A stretch of 64,000 bases of DNA, from positions 1-64,000 of the forward strand of contig CALAIY010000028.1 in assembly GCA_937922595.1 (NCBI GenBank), in the 5' to 3' direction. Every line of letters begins with the position of its first letter. The stretch's first letter is position 1. The position numbers and the translations under genes are program-made. The notes beneath the pieces are model-generated. The model made no database searches. It was not told the DNA's origin and saw only the letters and a list, made by a program, of their open reading frames with translations. Source of the stretch: an uncultured Verrucomicrobiales bacterium (GTDB lineage: Bacteria > Verrucomicrobiota > Verrucomicrobiia > Verrucomicrobiales > DEV007). This document shows positions 39,756 through 49,102 of this stretch, piece by piece.

Positions 39756-40364
39756 TTAGACGCGACGTGCTTTAGGTGGGCGACATCCGTTGTGCGGAAT
39801 TGCGGTGACGTCTTTGATGAGGCTTACTTCGAGGCCGACGGCCTGGACTGCGCGAACGGCGGACTCACGGCCGGAACCTGGTCCTTTGACGCGGATCTCA
39901 ACCTCTTTGAGGCCGTGACCCATTGCCTGGCGGCAAGCGTCTTGCGAAACGAGCTGGGCGGCGTAGGCAGTGCTTTTGCGGCTGCCTTTGAAGCCCATCT
40001 TACCGGCACTTCCCCATCCGATTACGTTGCCCGAAAGATCGGTGACGCTGACGATGGTGTTATTGAAGGTCGCGAGGACGTGGACGATGCCAACCTGGAC
40101 GTTTTTATTTACCTTTGATTTGTAGACCTTTACTTTGGCATCTTCACCATCGCTGCCGTCAAGCTCTGCGAAGAGCGCTTCGGAGACGGCTTTATCACCA
40201 CCACCGCGAACTTCTTCTTTTGGCTCTTCAGCGGCAACTACAGGAGTTGCTTCAGCTTCTGGAGCGGCGCCTTCTGCGGGCGCGGCGGTTTCAGCGGCAG
40301 CTGCTGCTTCAGGAGCAGCGGCGGTTGTTTCCTCTTCAGGAGCGGGAGTCTCTTCGTCGGCCAT
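39756..40364 (-). CDS. rpsK: Small ribosomal subunit protein uS11 with acidic N-terminal extension
   Basis: 202 residues against about 129 for typical S11. The core from about residue 77 is normal: [54 protein letters not shown], and [14 protein letters not shown]. The first 75 residues are Glu/Ala/Pro-rich ([21 protein letters not shown]), with no basic residues until 49. The start codon comes right after the rpsM stop, so the extension lies inside the operon and looks translated. Role unknown. Confidence 0.93.
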   Translation of the reverse strand: MADEETPAPEEETTAAAPEAAAAAETAAPAEGAAPEAEATPVVAAEEPKEEVRGGGDKAVSEALFAELDGSDGEDAKVKVYKSKVNKNVQVGIVHVLATFNNTIVSVTDLSGNVIGWGSAGKMGFKGSRKSTAYAAQLVSQDACRQAMGHGLKEVEIRVKGPGSGRESAVRAVQAVGLEVSLIKDVTAIPHNGCRPPKARRV

Positions 40365-40403
40365 CTTTATTTATCGTAAAATTGTAGGGTGCGGGCGAGC
40401 CGA

Positions 40404-40772
40404 TTATTTGGTGACGCCGACAGTGCGACGGCCACCTTTGCGGGTGCGGGCATTGGTTGAAGTGCGCTGCCCACGAACGGGGAGCCCACGGCGGTGGCGG
40501 ATGCCACGGTAGGATTGAATCTGCTGGAGGCGCTTGAGGTTGAGACCAAGCTCACGGCGAAGGTCGCCTTCGATTGTGATGTTTGCGCCGGTGATAGCGT
40601 TGGTGAGCGCAGCGAGCTGCTCGTCGGTAAGTTTACCGGTGCGGGTATTTGGATCGATCCCTGCGCTGGCGAGCACTTTATCGCCGAGGGTGGGTCCGAT
40701 ACCGTAAATGTAGCGAATGGAAGCTTCTACGCGCTTCTCGTTTGGGATTTCTACTCCGAGGATTCTGGCCAT
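40404..40772 (-). CDS. rpsM: Small ribosomal subunit protein uS13
   Basis: 122 residues. [25 protein letters not shown], then NIKRLQ-type [37 protein letters not shown], all diagnostic for S13. Between rpmJ and rpsK. Confidence 0.96.
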   Translation of the reverse strand: MARILGVEIPNEKRVEASIRYIYGIGPTLGDKVLASAGIDPNTRTGKLTDEQLAALTNAITGANITIEGDLRRELGLNLKRLQQIQSYRGIRHRRGLPVRGQRTSTNARTRKGGRRTVGVTK

Positions 40773-40804
40773 GGTAATATAAAAGGAAAAGGGAACCGGG
40801 CGAA

Positions 40805-40918
40805 TTAGCCCTGACGCTGCTTGTGACGAGGGTTTTTGCAGATGATCCGGACGACACCTTCGCGGCGGATGACACGGCAGGACTCGCAGAGGCGCTTTAC
40901 AGACGGGCGGACTTTCAT
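40805..40918 (-). CDS. rpmJ: Large ribosomal subunit protein bL36
   Basis: 37 residues, found by translating the gap before rps[37 protein letters not shown]. The zinc ligands are Cys11, Cys14, Cys27 and His32, so this is the zinc-binding form. Typical position directly before rpsM; infA is not beside it. Confidence 0.95.
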   Translation of the reverse strand: MKVRPSVKRLCESCRVIRREGVVRIICKNPRHKQRQG

Positions 40919-41113
40919 GGGTCTAGGTTAGGAAAATTACTGGGGAAACGTGTGTTTGCTAAAGAAGCGACCGCACCTTGTGGAGACAAGAACACCCGGC
41001 TTTTGAGGTGGAGCCAATCACTGATACAATATCGGCGAAGACCCACAGGCCGGGAGAGCGGGGAGGGAGCTTTAGCACGATTCACTGGGGGCGCAAGCGC
41101 GGTTTAATCAATT

Positions 41114-42136
41114 TCAGTGGCTTTTCAAATGCTCGGCGAGAACATCGCGGCCAAAATCGCCTTCAAAATCGCGCCAAACGGCATGGGCGTGGTTCGCGCC
41201 GCCCTGAGTATTGGCATATTCCATGAGAAAAGTTGGCCCCTGAATCCTAAAATAACAAGGCTCGCCGGGAGCTGTGGCTCCCCCCCAACCAAAGTGTATT
41301 TTATCGAAGCCTGCAGCGTCGATGGCGGCAAGTTCCACACCTGCGACCTCATGGCGGTAGCGATGAGTGAAATGAGTGACGAGCTTGCGTAGCGCAATCT
41401 TGTGCTGATTCGGGAGTTTTGCGGCAGCAATCCCCACTTCCTTGAGCGGCTTTATGGCACGATCAGCGCCGGTGAGAATTTCGCGCGGCGGCTTATCAGA
41501 AAAGACAACGCCAGGAAAACCTTCGGCCACGAGAGCAATAACTAACGCACGGGCAGCATCTTCATCCACCCCAAGGACGCGTAGATCTTTATAATTACCA
41601 CCACGGACTTCGGCGGGATTCGCCCCAAAGAACGACGGTGTGAGGCTGACGATCAGCCCTCCCGAGATTGTAATATTGATGGATAGATGATGCCCTTCGA
41701 TCCGCCAGCCCCAGGGAGCTTGCCCTCCAGGCTTGCCAAAGATACTGAAGGCGTATTTTTTAGGATCCCGCAGGGCTGGATCCCCTCCCCTATCACGGAG
41801 AATTTGCTCAAGAAGCATAATATTTTCCGCCTGCTCAAATCCTTTGCTACTCATCGTGGCGCGAAGTAGGGCGCGAGCGTTTTCCCGCTGAACGGAAGTC
41901 ATCCCTGAAAGGTAGAGACCATCACGCTTTTTGGGAATATAATGCCAGTCTTCGCGGGAATCAGTATCCTCCCACTCGAAGGTGGCGGATTCGCTCTGCT
42001 CAGGGGTGAGTGACGCCAGAAACGCATTGGCGGCGCTCGCTACATCCTTAGAAACCGCACTGGTAACAGGAGGGACTGCCGTCACCATATCGGCAGTAAT
42101 AAGAAAAGCGCACGCAGTGAGAACAAGGGATTTCAT
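41114..42136 (-). CDS. DUF3500 secreted protein
   Basis: 340 residues with a signal peptide (TACAFLITADMVTAV). DUF3500 hallmarks in order: AFLASLTPEQSESATFEWEDTDSREDWHYIPKKRDGLYLSGM, YAFSIFGKPGGQAPWGWRIEGHHLSINITI, SFFGANPAEV, and LATRFTH-type THFTHRYRH. A final FRIQGPTFLMEYANTQGGANHAHAVWRDF matches the end of the family. The function is unknown. Confidence 0.87.
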   Translation of the reverse strand: MKSLVLTACAFLITADMVTAVPPVTSAVSKDVASAANAFLASLTPEQSESATFEWEDTDSREDWHYIPKKRDGLYLSGMTSVQRENARALLRATMSSKGFEQAENIMLLEQILRDRGGDPALRDPKKYAFSIFGKPGGQAPWGWRIEGHHLSINITISGGLIVSLTPSFFGANPAEVRGGNYKDLRVLGVDEDAARALVIALVAEGFPGVVFSDKPPREILTGADRAIKPLKEVGIAAAKLPNQHKIALRKLVTHFTHRYRHEVAGVELAAIDAAGFDKIHFGWGGATAPGEPCYFRIQGPTFLMEYANTQGGANHAHAVWRDFEGDFGRDVLAEHLKSH

Positions 42137-42281
42137 CTACTGGAAAAACGCTAGGGGGCTAGTGATTCTATCAAATGAGCGAAAATCTGGATGCCCCGGC
42201 AAGAATGATTCAAACTAAAGGGTCGACAAGACTCTCAGAATTGATTAAGAAATCTGAACCATCTTTTTTCGGTTCGTCGAG

Positions 42282-45200
42282 ATGTCCGACACTCCTCCGC
42301 CAAATCCTCCTCAAGAACACCCGCTACTCGCCACTTTTCGGACGCTTTTTCCGGAGCTTGGCGCGCGGTCCGTCGTCTCGGCGACCACCGAATGCGCCAG
42401 CGCCTGGTGTATCCCAGCTTCAGCAGAAGGCGAGCCCGTATCGGCTAGACTTGTGTATGTGCTCGCGCCGTTTGCGTCGGATGCGCTGAGGGATCGCTTC
42501 GTGGCAGTGGTCGAGCGGCTTCACAAGATCGAAACGCCAGGCATCGTGCCCTTGATTGATGCGGGCGAGCGCGGCGGCTATCCATATCTCACGTATGCTT
42601 GTCCTGCGGGCACGACACTCCGCCAACTTTTCGATCCAAAGACAAAGAAGATAGAAGGCCAGAAGGCACTGGCGATCGGCAAAGGCCTGGTTCGCTCCGT
42701 GGCATTTCTTCACGCGGCAGGAATCCACCACGGCTCGATCCACCCGGACAATATCATTATCGATTCGAAGGGGGATCCCTGGCTCATTTCCTCAGCCTTG
42801 GAAATGCTCTTTGAGCACCCGCCCGAAATTCGGACGCGCCGCTACGCAGGAGTCCCCGCCTCTCAGCGAGCTCACCTCGCTCCAGAGCAAACTGATCCGT
42901 CCGTAACTTCACCTAGTTACAAAAGCGACATTTACGCGCTCGGCTCGGTTATCTACACCATGCTCACCGGCGGGCAGGTCGGCGGTTTCTTTAAGCTCCC
43001 ATCGAAAGAAGCTGATCTCGCCCACGAGATCGATGATATCGTCACCTCCTGTCTTCAGCCGAAGCCCGAGGATCGCAATTTCGACGCCCCTTCGCTCTAT
43101 GCAGCTCTCGACAATGTAAGAACCGGCTACTTCCTTCGCGATGTCGAGAAGAAGAAGCTTGAGGACAAGGCGGCGAGTAAATCCGCCCCCGCCAGTTCGG
43201 TCTACAGCACGCACGACCTTGAGGGACGCACGCTCTGGCAAAAGCACCGGATGAAAATCATTGCCCCAGCGGCAGCGGCTCTCGTCGCGCTTGGCTGGTG
43301 GAGCTATGAGAATTACATGCGGCCACCGACGCCCATCGCCCCCATCCTCGCCGAAGCACAAGGGCACATCTCCCTCGCCGAACTCGTGGAGGCGATGCAG
43401 AAAATCAACGAAGCCTTCGAGGCTGCGGGAGTTGATCCCCAGAAATTGAAAACTATCGTGATGTTTCTCGTGCAAAACGGAATGCCTGAAGATGCCGGTG
43501 ATTTGCTAAAGCGACATCTGGGGAAAATGGATCCCGACGACGAGGACGTGCTCGCCGCTCTCGCCTTTCAAAAGGCATTCGAGGTAGATCTCGCCGCCTA
43601 CAAAGATGCCAGCCTCCAGGCAAGTGCCGCTCTCGATGCTGGTGATGACAAAGCAGAACGCCTCGCATTAAACGCCGCTCAATCGGCACTTCCTGGCGAG
43701 CCAGATGTGGAACGACGCCTTGCGGTAAATCCAATCGAGATCGAATTCCGCCTTGAAAGGGCGCTCTCAGCCGTCCAAAAACAACTCCCTTCCGGAGTAA
43801 AACTCCTCCACAATTCCTCAATCGTACGCAGTGCCGCCTACCTCGATCTATCGAGTAATCCATCGCTCACTTCGCTTGAGCCGCTCCGGGGAGTCCGCAT
43901 CAATGAACTCGATATCAGCGGTACCTCAGTCTCCGACCTCGCCCCTCTGGAGAACATGCTCCTCCGTCGGCTGTGGCTGGACGACACGAAAGTCACCAGC
44001 CTTGAGCCTATCTCAAGATCACTCCTCGAATCACTAGCATTCGAAAACACCCCCGTCGCAGATCTCGCTCCAGCTGCCAATCTCCAGCACCTTCAATACC
44101 TCCGCCACACAGCACCTGAAGATGGTTCTCGCGTGGCACAAATTACCCCGCCTGCGGATAATAATTTCTGGGAAAACGCGGTAGGAATGCGATTCCAGCG
44201 TTTAGCTGAATATCCCGACATCTTCTTTGCCACGACAGAACTCAAGGTTGGTGAATTTGCCCAATTCATCGCGGAATCTGGACATCAAGTCGCACCGGCT
44301 CAGGCGGTTTCTGCCGAAGGCGAAGAAGAATCTACAGTCTCTTGGGACGATTCCCTCCTTGCTCCCGGCACCCGCTATTCCGTGGCTGGGCTCTCCGCCG
44401 ATGACGCGAGCGCATTCTGCAGTTGGCTCACTGCGCGCGACCGCGCAGCCGGCAATATCCCGCCGACGGCGCTCTACCGGATGCCGACCGACGCCGAATG
44501 GGGCTCTGCCGCCAGTCTTTCCGAGCACCCATTCCAGCAGCCATCCGCCCGCACCCTAGAAGGCCGCCCTGCACTTTTCGAGAAAGACCCTCCTCTACGA
44601 ATCCCCGCATCTCATGCCGCCGGAATCGGGAGGTATTCCGGCCTCATCGCAGGCGTCCGCGAGTGGTCCGGCTCCCCCTACGAAGACGGCTTCCCTGCCC
44701 TCTCCGTCCGTGGCGGCTCGTCCGATGTGAGCCTCACAGCTCCCCCGCTTGCACCCGAGCCCATCGCCGAGCCCAATCCAAATCCAGCGACAGGCTCCTC
44801 CACCGAAGCGGCAATGCCCACGGTCCCCTCCACCGGATTCCTCGCCCCACGCGTTCCGATCCCTGAGGCAACGCCTGAAGGAAAAATCGATCTTCGTGAT
44901 CGCATTGCCCTCGCTCCCGATGTGCGGCGGAGCGATATTGGCGTCCGCGTCGTCCTCTCCCTCTCACCAAATCGCGGCCTCGATCCCATCGTCCAGACGC
45001 TCGAATCCGGCGAAGATATTAGCGAGGCTGTAGAGCGCGCCCGTGCCCTCATCAATCTCTCCCAAACGGCCTCCCTCGAAGCCGACATCAACCCTCGTAC
45101 CCTCGACTCCGCAAAATCACTCGTCGTCTACGCCGACCTTCGCGAAGCCTACAAAAAAGACCGCCGCGCCCCAAGCACACTGCGCCGCGTGTTTGAATAC

Positions 45201-45665
45201 TACAAAGGCCGCCGCTACCTCCACCTCAAAGTCCCCGTCTCATTCGACACCGCAGATCGCCTTGCCCGCGCCGTCGGCGGCCACCTCGTCACCCTCACCG
45301 ACGACGGCGAACTCGATTGGGTCTCCGAAATCGTCCTCCCTCGAGGCACCCTACCTCCGACCTCGATCTGGCTTGGAGCCACCATCGACACCTCAGTCTC
45401 GCCGATCTATTCCTGGGGTGGCGGCATCAGCACCAATCTCCCAGATTTTGTGCCCTTCACCCCCGATCACCGGCTACTACTTGCCCCCTTCCCTGCCCCC
45501 ACGCCGAAGGCTCCCTCTTCAGCAGACCCGGATGGCACTGGAGAAACTCCCCTCCCCGCCCCGGACGCCTTTGAGCGTTTCTCAGCAGGAAATCCGCCAG
45601 TCTATCTCGACTGGCACGAACGCCCTCGCACCGAGCGCCACGGTTTCCTCATCGAATGGGGCTAA
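42282..45665 (+). CDS. Membrane receptor-like protein: pseudokinase, LRR-like, SUMF1-like and lectin-like domains
   Basis: 1127 residues. Residues 12-285 have a Ser/Thr-kinase fold, but the HRDLKxxN loop is HGSIHPDN (150-157), the DFG is LIS (168-170) and no VAIK Lys is seen; APE (200-202) and SDIYALG (215-221) remain. One membrane helix at about 325-341. A helical region follows, then leucine-rich-repeat-like units (about 520-610: LDLSSNPSLTSLEPLRG, LDISGTSVSDLAPLENM). Next an FGE-sulfatase/SUMF1-like domain (about 630-925: ELKVGEFAQFIAESG, LYRMPTDAEWG, ending RSDIGVRVVL). Last, a C-type-lectin-like domain (about 990-1127: YKGRRYLHLKVPVSFDTADRLARAVGGHLVTLTDDGELDWV, ending HGFLIEWG). The pseudokinase faces the cytoplasm. 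A potassium-channel gene follows after 3 bases. Confidence 0.85.
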   Translation: MSDTPPPNPPQEHPLLATFRTLFPELGARSVVSATTECASAWCIPASAEGEPVSARLVYVLAPFASDALRDRFVAVVERLHKIETPGIVPLIDAGERGGYPYLTYACPAGTTLRQLFDPKTKKIEGQKALAIGKGLVRSVAFLHAAGIHHGSIHPDNIIIDSKGDPWLISSALEMLFEHPPEIRTRRYAGVPASQRAHLAPEQTDPSVTSPSYKSDIYALGSVIYTMLTGGQVGGFFKLPSKEADLAHEIDDIVTSCLQPKPEDRNFDAPSLYAALDNVRTGYFLRDVEKKKLEDKAASKSAPASSVYSTHDLEGRTLWQKHRMKIIAPAAAALVALGWWSYENYMRPPTPIAPILAEAQGHISLAELVEAMQKINEAFEAAGVDPQKLKTIVMFLVQNGMPEDAGDLLKRHLGKMDPDDEDVLAALAFQKAFEVDLAAYKDASLQASAALDAGDDKAERLALNAAQSALPGEPDVERRLAVNPIEIEFRLERALSAVQKQLPSGVKLLHNSSIVRSAAYLDLSSNPSLTSLEPLRGVRINELDISGTSVSDLAPLENMLLRRLWLDDTKVTSLEPISRSLLESLAFENTPVADLAPAANLQHLQYLRHTAPEDGSRVAQITPPADNNFWENAVGMRFQRLAEYPDIFFATTELKVGEFAQFIAESGHQVAPAQAVSAEGEEESTVSWDDSLLAPGTRYSVAGLSADDASAFCSWLTARDRAAGNIPPTALYRMPTDAEWGSAASLSEHPFQQPSARTLEGRPALFEKDPPLRIPASHAAGIGRYSGLIAGVREWSGSPYEDGFPALSVRGGSSDVSLTAPPLAPEPIAEPNPNPATGSSTEAAMPTVPSTGFLAPRVPIPEATPEGKIDLRDRIALAPDVRRSDIGVRVVLSLSPNRGLDPIVQTLESGEDISEAVERARALINLSQTASLEADINPRTLDSAKSLVVYADLREAYKKDRRAPSTLRRVFEYYKGRRYLHLKVPVSFDTADRLARAVGGHLVTLTDDGELDWVSEIVLPRGTLPPTSIWLGATIDTSVSPIYSWGGGISTNLPDFVPFTPDHRLLLAPFPAPTPKAPSSADPDGTGETPLPAPDAFERFSAGNPPVYLDWHERPRTERHGFLIEWG

Positions 45666-45668
45666 GCC

Positions 45669-46523
45669 ATGTCTGAGCACCCACCACAGTCTCTTCGCCT
45701 CAAGGTGCACGACATCATCTTCGGCCACCGCACCCGCCCCGGTAAAACCTTCGATGTCATCCTCCTCATCTTGATCCTTGGCAGCGTCGCCACCATCTCT
45801 CTCGAAAGTGTCGCCTCGATTCGCGCGAACTATGCCAATGCACTCCGCACCGCAGAATGGCTCTTCACAATCATCTTCACCATCGAATACCTCGTGCGCC
45901 TCTGGGCAAGCACAGCCCCCCTGCGTTACGCCCGTTCATTTTACGGAATTATTGATCTAGTCTCGATCCTTCCCGCCTACCTCACCTTGCTCATCCCCTA
46001 CGGCCCACAATATCTCGCAGCGGTTCGAGTGCTTCGCTTCGTTCGGATGTTCCGCGTCCTCAAAATGGCGCGCCACGTCACCGAAGCCAATATCATTGTG
46101 CGCGCCATCGTCGCATCCCGCGCGAAAATCACCGTCTTCCTCATCGCCCTCATGAGTGCCGTTTTCGTCCTCGGCACCCTCATGTATCTCATCGAAGGAG
46201 AAGAAAGCGGTTTCACCAGCATTCCGAAATCCGTCTACTGGGCGATCGTCACCATCACCACCGTCGGCTACGGCGACCTCTCCCCCATCACCCCGCTAGG
46301 CCAGCTCATTTCCGCCATCACCATGGTTGCCGCCTACGGCCTCATTGCCGTCCCCACCGGGATCGTCGGAGCTGAAATCTACCGCGAAGCTCAGCGCGGT
46401 AATCATGCCATCCACAATCTCAATCTCACAACAGACAGCCGAATCTGCCCAGATTGTAATACTCGCGAGCACCGCACTGGAGCCAATTTTTGCTTCTCTT
46501 GCGGCTCCAAACTGGACGTCTAG
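45669..46523 (+). CDS. Voltage-gated potassium channel with C-terminal zinc ribbon
   Basis: 284 residues. Helices S1-S6, with an Arg-rich S4 (VRVLRFVRMFRVLKMAR, about 119-135) and a selectivity filter TTVGYGDLSP (197-206). After S6 there is a short linker and a treble-clef-like ribbon CPDCNTREHRTGANFCFSCGSKL (about 260-283), rare in bacterial Kv channels. It starts three bases after the receptor stop, so it may be in one operon. Confidence 0.9.
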   Translation: MSEHPPQSLRLKVHDIIFGHRTRPGKTFDVILLILILGSVATISLESVASIRANYANALRTAEWLFTIIFTIEYLVRLWASTAPLRYARSFYGIIDLVSILPAYLTLLIPYGPQYLAAVRVLRFVRMFRVLKMARHVTEANIIVRAIVASRAKITVFLIALMSAVFVLGTLMYLIEGEESGFTSIPKSVYWAIVTITTVGYGDLSPITPLGQLISAITMVAAYGLIAVPTGIVGAEIYREAQRGNHAIHNLNLTTDSRICPDCNTREHRTGANFCFSCGSKLDV

Positions 46524-46546
46524 CTCCCCATGGATTAGGCGAGGGG

Positions 46547-47704
46547 ATGCCATCTCAGCAATTCGATTCCGCTCCCGAACGCCGCAATACCCAATCCATC
46601 AAATGGGATAAATACGCCGGCACCGACATCCTTCCATTCTGGATCGCCGACATGGATTTCGTATCGCCACCCGAGGTCATCGATGCCCTACACAAACGCC
46701 TCGAGCACGGCGTCTTCGGCTACGGCACCAAAGAACCCGCTAAAATCACCGCGACGGTTCTCACCTACCTCCGCGACAGCCATGATGTTCACGCCGCCGC
46801 CGAAGATCTCGTCTGGCTCCCCGGCCTCGTCTCTGCGCTCAATATGGCCTGCAAAGCCTCCGGCGAAACAGGCTCCTCCGTCATCACCTGCACCCCCGTC
46901 TACCCTCCCTTTCTCAGTGCTCCTGCCAATAGTGGACGCACTCTCATCGACGTCCCCCTCATCACCGTAGGAGACCGCCTCACCTTCGATTGGCCAGCCC
47001 TCGAAGCCGCCCTCCGCCCCGATACCGGCATCTTCCTTCTCTGCAATCCGCACAATCCCACTGGCATCTGCTACACCCAGGACGAACTCGAAAAACTCTG
47101 CGCCTTCTGCATCAAGCACGATCTCATCCTCTGCTCCGATGAAATCCACTGCGACCTCATCCTCTCCCCCGATACCAAGCACCACTCCGCCGCGTGCTTC
47201 TCCGAGGAAATGCACTCCCGCACCATTACCCTCATGGCGCCAAGCAAGACATACAATATCGCCGGCCTCGGCTTTAGCTACGCCATCATTCGAGATAAAA
47301 AACTACGCCAAAAATTCTGCCAAGCCGGCGTTGGATTCCTCCCCGACGTCAATGTCCTTGGCGGCGAAGCCGCGGAAGCCGCCTACAGCCAATGCGAGCC
47401 CTGGCGCCAAGACCTCATAAGTTATCTCCGAGAAAACCGCGACACCCTCTACAATTTCGCCGAAGCCCACCTCGCCCCACTCACCATCAAGCCCATGGAC
47501 GCCACCTATCTAGCCTGGTTCGATGCCCGGCCTCTAGGTCTCAAAGAAAATCCCGCCACCTTCTTCGAAAAACACGGCGTAGGCCTCTCCGATGGAGCCC
47601 CCTTCGGAAACCCCGGCTTCGTAAGATTCAACTTCGGATGCACAAAAGCACTCATGCTCGAAGGCCTCCAGCGAATGAAAACGGCAATCGCAAGTATTGC
47701 ATAA
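46547..47704 (+). CDS. PLP-dependent aminotransferase/C-S lyase (MalY/PatB type)
   Basis: 385 residues from the ATG at 46547 (GGCGAGGGG just before it). Fold type I: FWIADMDFVSPPEVIDAL and GVFGYG are the MalY/PatB signature, followed by CNPHNPTGICYTQDEL, SDEIHCDLIL and the PLP lysine in APSKTYNIAGLG. C-terminal ATYLAWFD and FVRFNFGCTKALMLEGLQRM. Probable cystathionine beta-lyase activity; MalY-type regulation is also possible. Confidence 0.88.
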   Translation: MPSQQFDSAPERRNTQSIKWDKYAGTDILPFWIADMDFVSPPEVIDALHKRLEHGVFGYGTKEPAKITATVLTYLRDSHDVHAAAEDLVWLPGLVSALNMACKASGETGSSVITCTPVYPPFLSAPANSGRTLIDVPLITVGDRLTFDWPALEAALRPDTGIFLLCNPHNPTGICYTQDELEKLCAFCIKHDLILCSDEIHCDLILSPDTKHHSAACFSEEMHSRTITLMAPSKTYNIAGLGFSYAIIRDKKLRQKFCQAGVGFLPDVNVLGGEAAEAAYSQCEPWRQDLISYLRENRDTLYNFAEAHLAPLTIKPMDATYLAWFDARPLGLKENPATFFEKHGVGLSDGAPFGNPGFVRFNFGCTKALMLEGLQRMKTAIASIA

Positions 47705-47764
47705 ATTCTCCCAAACAGACCACTATCCTTCATTCATTCAGGCTCATACCCCGGCACACTTTTC

Positions 47765-49102
47765 ATGACCGCCAAACAAATTCTCGCCTCCGATACCGCC
47801 CACCCCGAAATCACCATCGGTGGATGGGTACGCACCCGGCGCGATTCCAAACAATTCTCATTCCTTGAAATCAACGATGGCTCCTGCTTGGCCAACGTCC
47901 AAGTAATCGCCGACTCCGGAATCCCAGGCTACGACGCTGTCCCACAGCTCACCACCGGAGCCTCAGTCGAGATCACCGGCAAGTTAGTAGAATCACCTGG
48001 GAAAAACCAAAAATGGGAGCTCCACGCAGCATCCCTAAAGCTCCTAGGCACCGCCGACGACTCCTACCCCCTGCAGAAAAAAGGGCACGGCGCTGAATTC
48101 CTTCGCACCATCCCCCACCTGCGTTCGCGAACGAATCTCTTTGGCGCTGTTTTCCGCGTGCGGAGCAAAATCAGCTTCGCTGTGCACCAATTCTTCCAAG
48201 AACGCGGCTTCCACCACGTTCACACCCCCATCATCACCACCTCTGATTGCGAAGGCGCGGGTGAGATGTTTCGCATCACCGCTGGCGAAGAAGAATTTTT
48301 CGGTGCCCCCGCCTACCTTACCGTCTCCGGCCAGCTCGAAGGGGAAACTCTCGCCTGCGGTCTCGGCAGCATCTACACCTTTGGCCCCACCTTCCGCGCC
48401 GAAAATTCGCACACCACCCGCCACGCCTCCGAATTTTGGATGGTCGAGCCCGAAGTCGCCTTCGCCGACCTTGAGGCAGACATGACTCTCGCCGAAGACA
48501 ACGTCCACTACCTTATCGATTACGCCCTCGAGCATTGCGCCGAAGACCTCGCCTTTTTTAATAAATTCCTCGATAAGTCACTCATCGAGCGCCTCACCAA
48601 GTTATCCAAAACGCCATTCCAGCGAGTCACTTACACCGAAGCTGTCGATATCTTACTCAAGAGCGGCAAGAAATTCGATTACCCCGTAGAATGGGGGACA
48701 AACCTACAATCCGAGCACGAACGCTTCCTCACCGAAGAGCACTTCAAAACGCCCGTCACGGTCTACAACTATCCGAAAAAGATAAAGCCATTCTACATGC
48801 GTCAGAACGACGATTGCTTCGATGGCAGCGATCGCCCCACCGTAGCAGCCATGGACCTACTCGTCCCCGGCATTGGAGAACTCATCGGCGGCTCCCAGCG
48901 TGAAGAGCGCGGGGAAATTCTAGATGAAGCCCTTCGCGCCCACGACCTAGATCCAGAAGCTTACAAAGGCTATACCGACCTTCGCCGCTACGGCACCGTA
49001 CCCCATGCCGGCTACGGACTCGGCTTCGAGCGCATGCTAATGTTCCTCACCGGTGTCTCAAACATCCGCGACGTGCTCCCCTACCCCCGCACCCCGGCGT
49101 GA
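47765..49102 (+). CDS. asnS: Asparaginyl-tRNA synthetase
   Basis: 445 residues. N-terminal OB-fold anticodon-binding domain ([22 protein letters not shown]), then class II core: motif 1 [27 protein letters not shown], motif 2 [24 protein letters not shown], motif 3 [15 protein letters not shown]. The NSHTTRH loop and end (LPYPRTPA) fit AsnRS rather than AspRS. Its last 45 bases overlap the 3' end of the convergent TPR-CHAT gene. Confidence 0.95.
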   Translation: MTAKQILASDTAHPEITIGGWVRTRRDSKQFSFLEINDGSCLANVQVIADSGIPGYDAVPQLTTGASVEITGKLVESPGKNQKWELHAASLKLLGTADDSYPLQKKGHGAEFLRTIPHLRSRTNLFGAVFRVRSKISFAVHQFFQERGFHHVHTPIITTSDCEGAGEMFRITAGEEEFFGAPAYLTVSGQLEGETLACGLGSIYTFGPTFRAENSHTTRHASEFWMVEPEVAFADLEADMTLAEDNVHYLIDYALEHCAEDLAFFNKFLDKSLIERLTKLSKTPFQRVTYTEAVDILLKSGKKFDYPVEWGTNLQSEHERFLTEEHFKTPVTVYNYPKKIKPFYMRQNDDCFDGSDRPTVAAMDLLVPGIGELIGGSQREERGEILDEALRAHDLDPEAYKGYTDLRRYGTVPHAGYGLGFERMLMFLTGVSNIRDVLPYPRTPA

